DNA of 64,000 bases from Paraferrimonas sp. SM1919. GTDB taxonomy: Bacteria; Pseudomonadota; Gammaproteobacteria; Enterobacterales; Shewanellaceae. Under the pieces are notes generated by a model, which searched no databases, had not been told where the DNA came from, and was given only the letters and a program-made list of their open reading frames with translations. This document shows positions 7,890 through 16,884 of this stretch, piece by piece. The stretch lies in contig NZ_WINH01000016.1 in assembly GCF_010993985.1 (NCBI RefSeq), positions 1 to 64,000 of the forward strand. Direction: 5' to 3'. Made by a program: the position numbers and the translations under genes. Each line of letters begins with the position of its first letter. Position 1 is the first letter of the stretch.

Positions 7890-10001
7890 TTAGTTTCTAG
7901 AGATTCTAAGTACTTCAGGTAGAATTCGAATTTGGCGCATAACATTAGCTAGATGAACTCGATTTTTAACCCCAATAAGTACATTAATCATATACACTCG
8001 ACTGTCTTTTTCTTCAGTGCTTAAGTTATGAATGTTGGCTGCTGATTCTGCAATAATTTTTGTTAATCTAGCTAAAGTGCCTGTGTGATTAACAATTTCG
8101 ATGCGAATTCTAGCCTGATATTCGGATTCTTCATCTTGCTGGGAAGCCCACTCCACCGGGATATATTTATTCGCCTCTGATTCATAACCGCGAATATTCG
8201 CACAAGCTTCCATATGCACTACCAGCCCCTTACCTGGACTGACGTGGGCAACAATATGATCTCCCGGTATTGGCCTACAGCATTTTGCAAAGTTAACCAG
8301 CATGCCATCTGCACCACGAATAGGTAAGTTATTAGCTTCATCTTCTATATCAAAACTATTTTCTAGTTTTTTACCCAAAAGCATCTGTGCAATCACGATA
8401 CTCATGGTGTTGCCTAAGCCGATATCGAGCAATAAATCATCAAGGTTATCATGCTTGGAGCGCTCAATAACCTCCTGAATTAATTGGGGTTCAATATCTT
8501 CAAGCTGCACATCACCTAAAGAGTGACGTAATAATCTCTTACCGAGAGAAATTGCATCTCTGTCTTCGAGGTTCTTAAGTACATGGCGTATTTTAGCCCT
8601 TGCCTTACCGGTTACTACAAAGTTCAACCAAGCAGCATTAGGTCGCGCCCCCTTGGCTCGGACAATTTCAACGGTTTGTCCAGACTCTAAAGGCTGACTT
8701 AATGAATAAGGTTGGCGATCGACCTTGGCACCAACACAGGAATTACCGATATCTGTGTGCACATGGTAAGCAAAATCAACAGCGGTAGCACCAACGGGTA
8801 ATTCAATGATCCGACCATTGGGGGTAAATACATAAATTTCTTCAGGGTAGAGATCGGTTTTCACGTTCTCTACAAATTCAAAGGAGTTACCCGCACTTTG
8901 CTGCAAATCAAGCAATGATTGCATCCACTTACGAGCACGTCTTTGTGCAGTCGTATCTACTGGTTCACTGCCTTCTTTATAGAGCCAATGGGCTGCAACG
9001 CCTTTATCCGCCATTTGATCCATATCCTTAGTACGGATCTGGATTTCTACCGGCACACCATGCGGTCCCAATAAAGAAGTATGTAAAGATTGATAGCCAT
9101 TCACTTTTGGAATCGCGATATAATCCTTAAATCGACCTGGACGAGGTTTAAATAGGCCATGCATTGCTCCCAATGCTCGATAACAATCCTCAAGCTTGTC
9201 GACGATAATACGAACCGCGTATATATCCATAACCTCTTGGAATTGCAATTCTTTTGAGCGCATCTTGCGATAGATGGATAGTAGATTCTTTTCCCGACCA
9301 AGTAGTTGATAATTTATCTGCCATTCCTGTAAGCGAGCATGGATTTCGGCTTCAATGTTATCGAGTAACTCTTTCCTATTACCACGATCTTTTAGCACCC
9401 GCTCTTTAATGATTCGATGGCGCATCGGGTAATAAGCTTGAAAACCCAAAAACTCCAGCTCATTTTTAATATCATGGATACCTAGGCGGTTTGCGATGGG
9501 CGCGAAAATCTCAAGGGTTTCACGGGCAATACGACGGCGCTTATCGGGTCTTAAAGAGCCTAAAGTACGCATATTATGAGTACGATCGGCCAGTTTGATT
9601 AGAATAACCCTAATGTCTTGGGTCATCGCCATGAGCATTTTGCGAAAGTTTTCAGCTTGAGCTTCCGCTTTATCACGAAACTTAAGTTTATCTAACTTCG
9701 ATACGCCCTCGACGAGTTCCGCAACCGTTTCTCCGAACAACTCAGTTAGCGACTCTTTAGTGATGTGAGTATCTTCGATGGTGTCATGCAGTAGAGCAGC
9801 CATAAGGCTTTCGTGGTCGAGGCGCATTTCCGATAGTATGCGCGCTACGGCCACGGGATGGGTGATGTAGGGATCACCACTGGAACGCATTTGCCCTTCA
9901 TGGGCATCACGAGCAACGACATAGGCGTGCTCAAGTAGCGCTACTTGTTCAGCCTCCAAATATGTTGACGCAGATTCTTTAAGGCTTTGAAACAAGTACA
10001 A
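7890..10001 (-). CDS. spoT: Bifunctional (p)ppGpp synthetase/hydrolase SpoT
   Basis: SpoT makes and degrades the alarmone (p)ppGpp in response to carbon, fatty acid and iron limitation. The 703 residues hold, in order, the HD hydrolase domain with its diagnostic His72-Asp73 (LLHDTIEDT), the synthetase domain (DIYAVRIIV near 260), a TGS domain (IYVFTPNGRI near 390) and a C-terminal ACT domain (about 630-703). The intact HD motif separates it from RelA, which is degenerate there. It starts 17 bases after rpoZ, in the conserved order gmk-rpoZ-spoT. Confidence 0.97.
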   Translation of the reverse strand: MYLFQSLKESASTYLEAEQVALLEHAYVVARDAHEGQMRSSGDPYITHPVAVARILSEMRLDHESLMAALLHDTIEDTHITKESLTELFGETVAELVEGVSKLDKLKFRDKAEAQAENFRKMLMAMTQDIRVILIKLADRTHNMRTLGSLRPDKRRRIARETLEIFAPIANRLGIHDIKNELEFLGFQAYYPMRHRIIKERVLKDRGNRKELLDNIEAEIHARLQEWQINYQLLGREKNLLSIYRKMRSKELQFQEVMDIYAVRIIVDKLEDCYRALGAMHGLFKPRPGRFKDYIAIPKVNGYQSLHTSLLGPHGVPVEIQIRTKDMDQMADKGVAAHWLYKEGSEPVDTTAQRRARKWMQSLLDLQQSAGNSFEFVENVKTDLYPEEIYVFTPNGRIIELPVGATAVDFAYHVHTDIGNSCVGAKVDRQPYSLSQPLESGQTVEIVRAKGARPNAAWLNFVVTGKARAKIRHVLKNLEDRDAISLGKRLLRHSLGDVQLEDIEPQLIQEVIERSKHDNLDDLLLDIGLGNTMSIVIAQMLLGKKLENSFDIEDEANNLPIRGADGMLVNFAKCCRPIPGDHIVAHVSPGKGLVVHMEACANIRGYESEANKYIPVEWASQQDEESEYQARIRIEIVNHTGTLARLTKIIAESAANIHNLSTEEKDSRVYMINVLIGVKNRVHLANVMRQIRILPEVLRISRN

Positions 10002-10018
10002 AGGTGCAACTCCTAAGG

Positions 10019-10300
10019 CTACAGGCTAGTGCGGCCCTCAGCAATGGCAGCTACCGCAGCAATTTCTGCCGCTTCTTGTTCGCGCAATGCTTGGCGATCT
10101 TGATTATCTAAAGTATCAGCGTCCACTAAACCTTTTTCAATCTCGCGCAGGGCGATAACGGTTGGTTTGTCATGCTGCTCATCAACCATTGGGTCTTTAC
10201 CTTGTACAGCGATCTGGCGAGCGCGGCGAGCGGCAACTAGAACCAGGTCAAAACGGTTACCAATTTTTTCAACGGCATCTTCTACGGTTACACGGGCCAT
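10019..10300 (-). CDS. rpoZ: DNA-directed RNA polymerase subunit omega
   Basis: Omega helps assemble the beta' subunit into RNA polymerase and is part of the ppGpp-binding site 1. The 93-residue protein has the typical start [20 protein letters not shown], the AARRARQ helix and the TVIALREIE block. It lies between gmk and spoT as in E. coli, which places a ppGpp target next to a ppGpp synthetase. The gap from gmk is 58 bases. Confidence 0.97.
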   Translation of the reverse strand: MARVTVEDAVEKIGNRFDLVLVAARRARQIAVQGKDPMVDEQHDKPTVIALREIEKGLVDADTLDNQDRQALREQEAAEIAAVAAIAEGRTSL

Positions 10301-10358
10301 GATGCAAGAACTCCTGTTATTAGGGGGTAAAATGACGCGAAATTATACACGTACTCAA

Positions 10359-10979
10359 TTAGTCTGCCAACAACTGTTTTATCATAGTTTGATGGCGTCG
10401 ACTTTGTGATTTAGTTGTTAACTTAGTCGCCTTGAGAATGGTTTGCAAGTCATTCAAAGCATTATCAAAATCATCATTAATGATGAGGTAGTCATATTCC
10501 GAGTAATGGGACATTTCAGAAATGGCCTCATCCATACGAGCAGCAATCACTTCGGCGCTGTCTTGACCGCGATTTTGTAATCTTTCGGCTAAGCTCTCTT
10601 TGCTCGGGGGCAAAATAAAGATACTGACGGCCTCAGGTTGCAGTTTTTTTATTTGTTCAGCTCCCTGCCAATCAATATCCAAAAATACATCGACGCCATT
10701 CGCTAATTGACGTTCTATACTTTGCTTCGAGGTACCATAAAAATTACCAAACACCTCTGCCCATTCATAAAATTCATGTGCAGCAATTAAGTGTTGAAAA
10801 CTGTCTTTATCAACAAAATGATAATGCTGGCCATCCACTTCCCCAGGGCGAGGCTCACGGGTGGTATGGGATACAGAAACTTGTGCTTTTAGGGTTTCTT
10901 TTCTCAGTAAGCCATTAATTAGGGAAGACTTACCCGCGCCGCTTGGTGCGGAAACAATATATAAAGTGCCTCGGCTCAT
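10359..10979 (-). CDS. gmk: Guanylate kinase
   Basis: Gmk phosphorylates GMP to GDP with ATP and supplies the precursor for GTP and (p)ppGpp. The 206-residue protein has the P-loop APSGAGKSS (11-19). The GMP-binding residues lie in [20 protein letters not shown] (about 38-57) and the lid region follows. It heads the minus-strand block gmk-rpoZ-spoT-ridA(-trmH). The promoter should lie in the 157 bases shared with the divergent yihY gene. Confidence 0.96.
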   Translation of the reverse strand: MSRGTLYIVSAPSGAGKSSLINGLLRKETLKAQVSVSHTTREPRPGEVDGQHYHFVDKDSFQHLIAAHEFYEWAEVFGNFYGTSKQSIERQLANGVDVFLDIDWQGAEQIKKLQPEAVSIFILPPSKESLAERLQNRGQDSAEVIAARMDEAISEMSHYSEYDYLIINDDFDNALNDLQTILKATKLTTKSQSRRHQTMIKQLLAD

Positions 10980-11105
10980 GTGGATTCTCGAAATGCGCTA
11001 TAAAATGAAATATGCATAATTTATTTGCACGTTAGACGAATTATATCATAGCTTTATATTATAAAGCTTGCCTAAAATTTGTCTTTAAAAAGCACCGTAG
11101 GTAAG

Positions 11106-11114
11106 TTATCCACA
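11106..11114 (+). promoter_or_regulatory. DnaA-box match between gmk and yihY
   Basis: TTATCCACA is an exact match to the strict DnaA box, placed in the divergent gmk/yihY promoter region. A single 9-mer may be chance; function is inferred only. Confidence 0.3.
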
Positions 11115-11136
11115 TCACCCATTATTAGGATTTTTA

Positions 11137-11997
11137 ATGATTGAACAATGGCAGCAACACTTTCACCTTTGGATAAAGCAATTTAACCACTTTTGCCATC
11201 ACCTTTGGCACAGAATTGGCGATGATCAGGTAAAAACGTTATCTGGCCATCTCGCCTTTGTCAGCTTGTTATCCTTAGTTCCCTTAATAGCGGTGATGGT
11301 CTCTGTATTGTCAGCATTCCCTGTATTTGCCGACCTAAGAGAAACCATAGAAGGCTTTATCTTTCAAAATTTCTTACCAACTACTGGCGCCAATATTCAA
11401 AGCCATTTAGGGCAATTTGTAAGTAATGCTTCCAAAGGCGGTGCCGTCGGTATTATTGCGTTAGTGGTGGTGGCACTGCTGCTTATCGCCACCATAGATA
11501 AGGTATTAAATGATATTTGGCGAGTGGATAAAACGCGACCTCAAATTACCTCTTTTGCAATTTATTGGATGGTGCTAACGTTGGGGCCAATTTTAGTTGG
11601 AACCTCAATTGCCCTCTCTAGCTACCTACTGGGCATGGCGATGTCGCAAAATAGCCAGCTAGGCTCTGGAATTTCTCTGTTACTTAAGTACCTGCCCTTT
11701 TTCTTGTCTTGGTTGTCATTTATTTTGCTTTATATGGCGGTACCAAACTGTAAAGTCAAGTTTAAACATGCGCTAACCGGAGGTCTTTTTGCAGCCATTA
11801 TGTTTGAATTAAGTAAGAAAATTTTCGCGATTTATGTCAGTCTTTTTCCAACTTATGAAGCCATTTATGGCGCCCTAGCAGCGATCCCTATCTTATTCCT
11901 TTGGGTGTATTTATCCTGGGGAGTTTTACTTATCGGAGCTGAAATTACTGCTTCATTAACTGAATGGAGAAAATCTTTTGCGACACATGAAAATTAA
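11137..11997 (+). CDS. yihY: YihY/BrkB family inner-membrane protein
   Basis: The 286-residue protein has about six transmembrane segments, for example LVSLLSLVPLIAVMVSVL near 43-62 and GAVGIIALVVVALLLIA near 103-122. The family's LSGHLAFVSLLSLVPL and IDKVLNDIW blocks are present. The family was once annotated as ribonuclease BN, which is wrong, and as virulence factor BrkB. Its molecular function is unknown. It precedes a lipoprotein gene and dtd; yihY-dtd proximity is known from E. coli. An AGGA ribosome-binding site precedes the ATG. Confidence 0.9.
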   Translation: MIEQWQQHFHLWIKQFNHFCHHLWHRIGDDQVKTLSGHLAFVSLLSLVPLIAVMVSVLSAFPVFADLRETIEGFIFQNFLPTTGANIQSHLGQFVSNASKGGAVGIIALVVVALLLIATIDKVLNDIWRVDKTRPQITSFAIYWMVLTLGPILVGTSIALSSYLLGMAMSQNSQLGSGISLLLKYLPFFLSWLSFILLYMAVPNCKVKFKHALTGGLFAAIMFELSKKIFAIYVSLFPTYEAIYGALAAIPILFLWVYLSWGVLLIGAEITASLTEWRKSFATHEN

Positions 11998-12544
11998 CAC
12001 AATATTGATTCTGTTGAGTGCGCTTATCAGTGGTTGTGCCAGCACTCAACCTTCGACTCGAACCGATGTCATCGAGTTTTTAGACTCAGCTCCGCAACAG
12101 GCGGTAGATAAGCTTTATCAAGGCTTGCTGCACCATAATTACCTTGCTCAAAAGATTGAAGGTAAAGGCGTAGTAGTACAGTTTGATAGTACTCAAATGA
12201 TCCTACAACCAGCGATCAGTAATCAAAAGGATGGCATTGATAGAATCGTAGTGAATCAATATTTTGGCGTTCACCCAAAATTTGTTGGTAATCGTCAATT
12301 GTTGGCTCTCGTTGCCAATTTAAATCGCCAACTGACTTTTGCTAAATTTGTATTTACCCAAGGGGGTCAAGTGATCCTAGTACAAAGTTCAATGACTTTT
12401 ATTGAAGACCTTGACTTGGAGGAACTTAGGCGCTTTATGTTATGGGTAGACGAAGGCTTGAGACAAGTAGGCACTAACTTACCTCCTCAAATGGCCACCA
12501 TTATCATCCCATTACCCCTTATGAAATCAGGACAAGCCTTATAA
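11978..12544 (+). CDS. Putative lipoprotein of unknown function
   Basis: The product (188 residues) has a lipoprotein signal peptide ending in the lipobox LISGC, with lipidated Cys20. The mature part has no motif I recognise. The start is uncertain. TTG at 11978 has a GGAGA ribosome-binding site seven bases away, whereas ATG at 11987 keeps the signal peptide but is 16 bases from that site. The gene overlaps the end of yihY by 20 bases and ends two bases before dtd, so the three are an operon. Confidence 0.75.
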   Translation: MRHMKINTILILLSALISGCASTQPSTRTDVIEFLDSAPQQAVDKLYQGLLHHNYLAQKIEGKGVVVQFDSTQMILQPAISNQKDGIDRIVVNQYFGVHPKFVGNRQLLALVANLNRQLTFAKFVFTQGGQVILVQSSMTFIEDLDLEELRRFMLWVDEGLRQVGTNLPPQMATIIIPLPLMKSGQAL

Positions 12545-12546
12545 CC

Positions 12547-12981
12547 ATGATTGCACTTATCCAAAGAGTCGCTAACGCTAAAGTAGAAGTATCAGGTAAA
12601 ACCATAGGCGCAATTGACCAAGGGCTATTGGTTCTTTTAGGGGTTGAGAAGGGCGATACCAAAGCTCAGTTAACCAAGCTTGCTGATAAAATTATGCATT
12701 ATCGTTGCTTTGAAGATGATGCTGGTAAGATGAATCAAAATGTCCAGCAAATAGGGGGGGCATTATTAGTTGTGTCACAATTTACCCTAGCTGCGGATAC
12801 TCACAAAGGATTACGACCTAGTTTCTCGAGTGCTGCAGAGCCTGTCATTGCAGAGCAAATGTACCTCGATTTCATCGATTACTGCTCACCTAAAATTACC
12901 ACCGAAACAGGCTGTTTTGGGGCTGACATGCAGGTCAGTCTCATCAATGATGGACCGGTAACATTTCACCTAAAAAGCTGA
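12547..12981 (+). CDS. dtd: D-aminoacyl-tRNA deacylase
   Basis: Dtd hydrolyses D-amino acids, and glycine mischarged on tRNA(Ala), from tRNA as a chiral proofreading enzyme in the cytosol. The 144-residue product has the conserved MIALIQRV start, the SQFTLAADT motif and the C-terminal DGPVTF loop holding the Gly-cisPro pair that selects the substrate. It is the third gene of the yihY operon. Confidence 0.95.
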   Translation: MIALIQRVANAKVEVSGKTIGAIDQGLLVLLGVEKGDTKAQLTKLADKIMHYRCFEDDAGKMNQNVQQIGGALLVVSQFTLAADTHKGLRPSFSSAAEPVIAEQMYLDFIDYCSPKITTETGCFGADMQVSLINDGPVTFHLKS

Positions 12982-13110
12982 TTAACTGACAGGTCTGATG
13001 AGTAAATAACAAAAGCAGTGCTAGTATTCGCGCCACCAAAATTAGTAGGCAGGTTTTTTACGTCTAAACTTGTCAGATGGGCACATGTTTAATCATTTTA
13101 AGGGGAAACT

Positions 13111-13353
13111 GTGGCGTTTTTTATTGAATATACTTTCAAGGGTAAGAATAAAACCATTGGCTTTGCTAATGATAGGCACCACGATATGTTTTCTGCTGTT
13201 TGCAAAGAAGAAGGATTAGATCTCAATCTTTACCTTGATATGGAACAGCAATTGCGTATGAGCACCCGTGACAAAGTGGCCATCAGGAACTTTCGCGACA
13301 ACTACTTTAAAAATTTGGGATTAACCAAAATACAAGTAATTCGCAAAGAGTAA
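13111..13353 (+). CDS. Small conserved protein, DUF2960-like
   Basis: This 80-residue soluble protein starts at a GTG preceded by AAGGGGA. It is rich in charged and aromatic residues, with an IEYTFKGKNKTIGF start and an NFRDNYFKNLG block near the end. From memory it resembles a small gammaproteobacterial family called DUF2960, of unknown function; a profile search would settle this. It is monocistronic, with gaps of about 130 and 107 bases on either side. A hairpin follows. Confidence 0.75.
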   Translation: MAFFIEYTFKGKNKTIGFANDRHHDMFSAVCKEEGLDLNLYLDMEQQLRMSTRDKVAIRNFRDNYFKNLGLTKIQVIRKE

Positions 13354-13364
13354 ACATTTAAAAG

Positions 13365-13384
13365 TCCCCTAGTTTTCAAGGGGA
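13365..13384 (+). terminator. Weak hairpin after the DUF2960-like gene
   Basis: TCCCCT and AGGGGA pair around an eight-base loop, 12 bases after the stop. It has no true T-run, so it is only a possible terminator. Confidence 0.4.
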
Positions 13385-13460
13385 TTATGCAAACTTACTA
13401 AATACGCCTACTCTTAGTGGGTTAAGTTTGCCTTTAATCAGATATAGGTGATGAGGTACT

Positions 13461-14678
13461 ATGAAAAAGTTAACTCCAATTACACTTGCAATAGCAACTG
13501 CAGTAATGGGAACTTCAACAGCATACGCAGCAGGTTTCCAAACAACAACTCACTCTGCCACCGGCATGGGTCGCGCTAACGCGGGTGAAGCAGCAATTGC
13601 TGACAATGCTGCGGCGTTAATCCGTAACCCAGCGTTAATGGCTATGTTTAAAGAAACCCAATTTTCAGGTGGCTTAAACATTGTTGACCCGAAGACTAAT
13701 TTGACCAACATTAATCATTCAGGTCAGCCCCTACCAGATCAAACCAATATTACTGCTGTCACTCCAGTACCAAATGTTGCTTGGGTTATGCCAATCAACG
13801 ATAGCTGGGCAATTGGTGCTGCTGCATTTTCTAACTTTGCGACAGGTTCTGAATACAGCAAAGACTTTAATAATATGGGTGTTGCTGGTCTTTTTGGCGG
13901 TAAAACACAAGTTACTACAGCCAATCTAAACTTCTCTGCTTCATATCGTATAAATGAGCAACTCAGTCTAGGTGCTGGTATCAATGCCATATACGGTGTG
14001 GGTGATTTCATGCGCACCGCACCCGCTCTAGGTGGCCTTGCTGATGTTAACTTCCAAGGTGATGGTGTCACTTTTGGTTGGGACGTGGGTGCTGTATATG
14101 AAATTAATGCTGATCACCGCTTTGGTGTGAGCTATCGTTCTGGCGCAACCATTGAAGCCAAGGGCAATGGTACTTTTAGTGTTGTTGAACTAAGCAGCTT
14201 AAAATTAAATCTGCCTGCAATGGCTGAGTTCTCTGGTTTCCACCAAGTTGCTGACAAATGGGCAGTTCACTACTCAGCCCAGTGGACAGGTTGGAGTGCC
14301 TTTGATGCGGTTAATTTCTTCGCCGGTGATGATTTAGCTTATGCTAAGCAATATGGTTGGGAAGATAGCTACCGCGCAGCTCTGGGTACGACTTACTCTT
14401 TGAACCAAGATTGGACCCTACGTGCAGGTCTTGCTTACGATAAGAGCCCTGTTCCAGATAGCAAGCGCAGTATTTCTATTCCTGATTCAAACCGTGTTTG
14501 GTACTCAGCTGGTTTTGGCTACAAGCTAAATGAAAAGTCAAATCTTGATTTTGGAATTACTTGGATTGATGGTGAAGCAACTCAAATCAATGAAGCAATT
14601 CCGGATCTCGCAACTATGTCAGGTATTACTCAAACTGACGCGCTTATCTACGGCCTACAATACAACCGTAGCTTCTAA
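13461..14678 (+). CDS. fadL: Outer-membrane long-chain fatty acid transporter FadL
   Basis: FadL-type proteins let long-chain fatty acids and other hydrophobic compounds diffuse laterally through a 14-strand beta-barrel with an N-terminal hatch. The 405 residues begin with a signal peptide cleaved after about Ala23 (AYA-AGF). The family marks follow: a mature N-terminus starting GFQ, the GMGRANAGEAAIADNAAALIRNPA hatch region (NPA motif) and a terminal Phe for BAM recognition. It is monocistronic with a strong terminator. Paralogues import different substrates, so the substrate is inferred. Confidence 0.9.
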   Translation: MKKLTPITLAIATAVMGTSTAYAAGFQTTTHSATGMGRANAGEAAIADNAAALIRNPALMAMFKETQFSGGLNIVDPKTNLTNINHSGQPLPDQTNITAVTPVPNVAWVMPINDSWAIGAAAFSNFATGSEYSKDFNNMGVAGLFGGKTQVTTANLNFSASYRINEQLSLGAGINAIYGVGDFMRTAPALGGLADVNFQGDGVTFGWDVGAVYEINADHRFGVSYRSGATIEAKGNGTFSVVELSSLKLNLPAMAEFSGFHQVADKWAVHYSAQWTGWSAFDAVNFFAGDDLAYAKQYGWEDSYRAALGTTYSLNQDWTLRAGLAYDKSPVPDSKRSISIPDSNRVWYSAGFGYKLNEKSNLDFGITWIDGEATQINEAIPDLATMSGITQTDALIYGLQYNRSF

Positions 14679-14692
14679 GCAAACAGATAGGC

Positions 14693-14720
14693 AAAAGGCG
14701 CCCATTGCGGCGCCTTTTTT
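14693..14720 (+). terminator. Terminator after fadL
   Basis: AAGGCGCC-cattgc-GGCGCCTT followed by a T-run, ending two bases before the 3' end of the convergent comM. Confidence 0.9.
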
Positions 14721-14721
14721 A

Positions 14722-16251
14722 TTAATAATGTTGGGTCAATCGTAACAATAACTTATCCATAGCTCGATAACTTAAAGCCTGTAAAATATGCTCCCTTTGC
14801 ACACTTTCCTTATCAGATAAATCCATAATACTGATCGCTACCCGCTGCAAACGGTGATAGCTTCTGATTGATAAGCCTAGCTTCTCCACTGAGCTTTCTA
14901 AAAAGTCCAATTCAGATTCGGGTATTAAATCTAACTGCGCAAGTTGTGTTCCGCTCAATCGAGTATTTAAACAGCCCTGGCGACTGAATTGCTTCTCTCT
15001 GGCATGATTAACCCTCTCCAGCAGACCACTATCATCTTCGATTTTTTGTGTTTTTTCCCTTGCCTGCTTTAAGCTGCCTGGCGGCAGTTGTGGCACTTCA
15101 ATTGACATGTCAAAGCGATCTAAAAATGGACCAGATAATTTGTTTAGATATCTTAAAATTTGTTCATTGGTAGCCCTAGAGTTTTCATCAGCAGAACCAC
15201 ATGGACTTGGGTTCATTGCGGCAATAAGCTGAAACTGAGCAGGGTATTTATGCTTATGGGCGGCTCGGGATATATACACTTCTCCTGATTCAAAAGGTTC
15301 CCGCAGACTATCGAGAACGCTTTTGGAAAATTCGGTCAACTCATCTAAAAATAGTACCCCATTATGGGCTAAAGAAATCTCACCGGGACTGGCATGGGGA
15401 CCACCACCTATTAACGCAACCGCGGAACTAGTGTGGTGTGGACTTCGAAATGGAGGCTTCAACAAATCACTAGGGTCAACCTCATAACCACTAATAGAAT
15501 GTATTGCGGCGGTTTGTAGCGCTTGGGGTAAGTTTAGTGGTGGCAGTAACCTGCTGAGGCTGTTAGCGAGCAAAGTTTTGCCGGTTCCCGGAGGCCCTAG
15601 CATCAGCATATGGTGACCACCCGCAGCAGCAATCATCAGCGCCTGCTTTGCATGGGACTGGCCAATAATATGACCAAGCACCTGGGTCTGAGTCAAATTG
15701 GACTGTGGGTAATTAAATTCGGTATTTCTCTCTAAGGTTAATTGTCCTGTTAAACCGTGACATACACTGATTAATGACTCACATAATTGCACCTGATTAT
15801 ATTGTGCTAGGTCGTTATCAGCCGCATTCAGTTTGGGAATATATAAGTTATGCTCGGCATCTTGTGCGGCTATGATGACCGGCAACACTCCCTTGCAGTG
15901 GCGCACTTCTCCTGCTAACCCCAGCTCACCAATAAATTCGCTATTCTCGATACAAGAGCAAGGTAATTGTTTGGAGGCAACTAATATACCAAGGGCAATG
16001 GCTAAGTCGTATCTGCCACCAAATTTGGGTAACTCAGCAGGTGCCAAATTAACCGTGATCCGACGCATTGGAAACTCTAATCCAGAATTAATAATGGCAC
16101 TTCTGACTCTTTCTTTGGCTTCTTTGACTGAAGCTTCAGGTAATCCCACCAAATTAAATGCTGGTAACCCTGTGCTTAGGTGCACTTCGACTTCAACTAG
16201 TGGCGCCGCGACTCCAGCTTGCGCTCGAGTGAATACCTTGGCTAATCCCAT
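14722..16251 (-). CDS. comM: ComM/YifB family AAA+ ATPase (Mg-chelatase-like)
   Basis: ComM is a hexameric helicase that promotes branch migration during integration of DNA in natural transformation; in non-competent species it is called YifB. The 509 residues have an N-terminal Lon-substrate-like domain (about 1-170), Walker A GPPGTGKT (219-226), Walker B LFLDELTEF and a C-terminal Mg-chelatase-type domain. The FRSPHHTSS motif is intact. It starts nine bases after the SYLF gene, so the two may be cotranscribed. No competence machinery is seen in the window. Confidence 0.92.
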   Translation of the reverse strand: MGLAKVFTRAQAGVAAPLVEVEVHLSTGLPAFNLVGLPEASVKEAKERVRSAIINSGLEFPMRRITVNLAPAELPKFGGRYDLAIALGILVASKQLPCSCIENSEFIGELGLAGEVRHCKGVLPVIIAAQDAEHNLYIPKLNAADNDLAQYNQVQLCESLISVCHGLTGQLTLERNTEFNYPQSNLTQTQVLGHIIGQSHAKQALMIAAAGGHHMLMLGPPGTGKTLLANSLSRLLPPLNLPQALQTAAIHSISGYEVDPSDLLKPPFRSPHHTSSAVALIGGGPHASPGEISLAHNGVLFLDELTEFSKSVLDSLREPFESGEVYISRAAHKHKYPAQFQLIAAMNPSPCGSADENSRATNEQILRYLNKLSGPFLDRFDMSIEVPQLPPGSLKQAREKTQKIEDDSGLLERVNHAREKQFSRQGCLNTRLSGTQLAQLDLIPESELDFLESSVEKLGLSIRSYHRLQRVAISIMDLSDKESVQREHILQALSYRAMDKLLLRLTQHY

Positions 16252-16260
16252 TGCAGTTAT

Positions 16261-16797
16261 TTAAAATCCTTCGTAACTAAATGTTTGCCCACCAATAGAG
16301 GCTTCGTACATCAAGCCCCCTTTAGCTATGGTGAACACCGCCATACCATTAACATAATGACCAGTCGCATTGGTCTTACCTGCACTGGCAGAATTACCCA
16401 TGCTGCCGGCATGGGCATTGGCTCCTATAGTAATCGCCACCGCTGAAGCCTGAGCGCCAAACTCAAAGCTTCCACTGACAAATTCATCAAAAGCGGCTTT
16501 ATTCTTAAAGAAGATAATTTCACTGTAAGCTTGGCCACCAAGCTGAAAACCAAAAGTTATTTGCGTTAAGCTGGTTTTACCTAGCGGTTTGCCTGCTTGA
16601 TATACCGTGCCTTCACCGTAGGCCCCACCTAAGCCAAAACCACCTTTACCAACCGTTGGGAAGATGGCATAGCCATAAGCACTGCTAAAATAGCTCGCTG
16701 TTACCGTTGCCTGCTTGAAGGTTGCAATCGTTTCAGCTTCATCTGCACGAGATACCAAACTTATCAGCGTTGCAACTAATACCAAAAGTATTCTCAT
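16261..16797 (-). CDS. SYLF/Ysc84-domain lipid-binding protein, exported
   Basis: This 178-residue protein has a signal peptide (MRILLVLVATLISLVSRA, cleavage near 18) and a SYLF domain. The SAYGYAIFPTVGKGGFGLGGAYGEG block is characteristic, and the alternating Gly/Ala strands that follow are typical. SYLF domains bind phosphoinositides or other lipids in eukaryotes. Bacterial members are periplasmic or surface proteins of unclear role. It lies just upstream of comM on the same strand. Confidence 0.85.
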   Translation of the reverse strand: MRILLVLVATLISLVSRADEAETIATFKQATVTASYFSSAYGYAIFPTVGKGGFGLGGAYGEGTVYQAGKPLGKTSLTQITFGFQLGGQAYSEIIFFKNKAAFDEFVSGSFEFGAQASAVAITIGANAHAGSMGNSASAGKTNATGHYVNGMAVFTIAKGGLMYEASIGGQTFSYEGF

Positions 16798-16884
16798 TAT
16801 GATTACCTGTTATCGGTTCACTTCAAGTATAGTCATAAACTAATTTAAGCGATTAAGCTTGATCATGAATTGGGGGTCGCAGAC

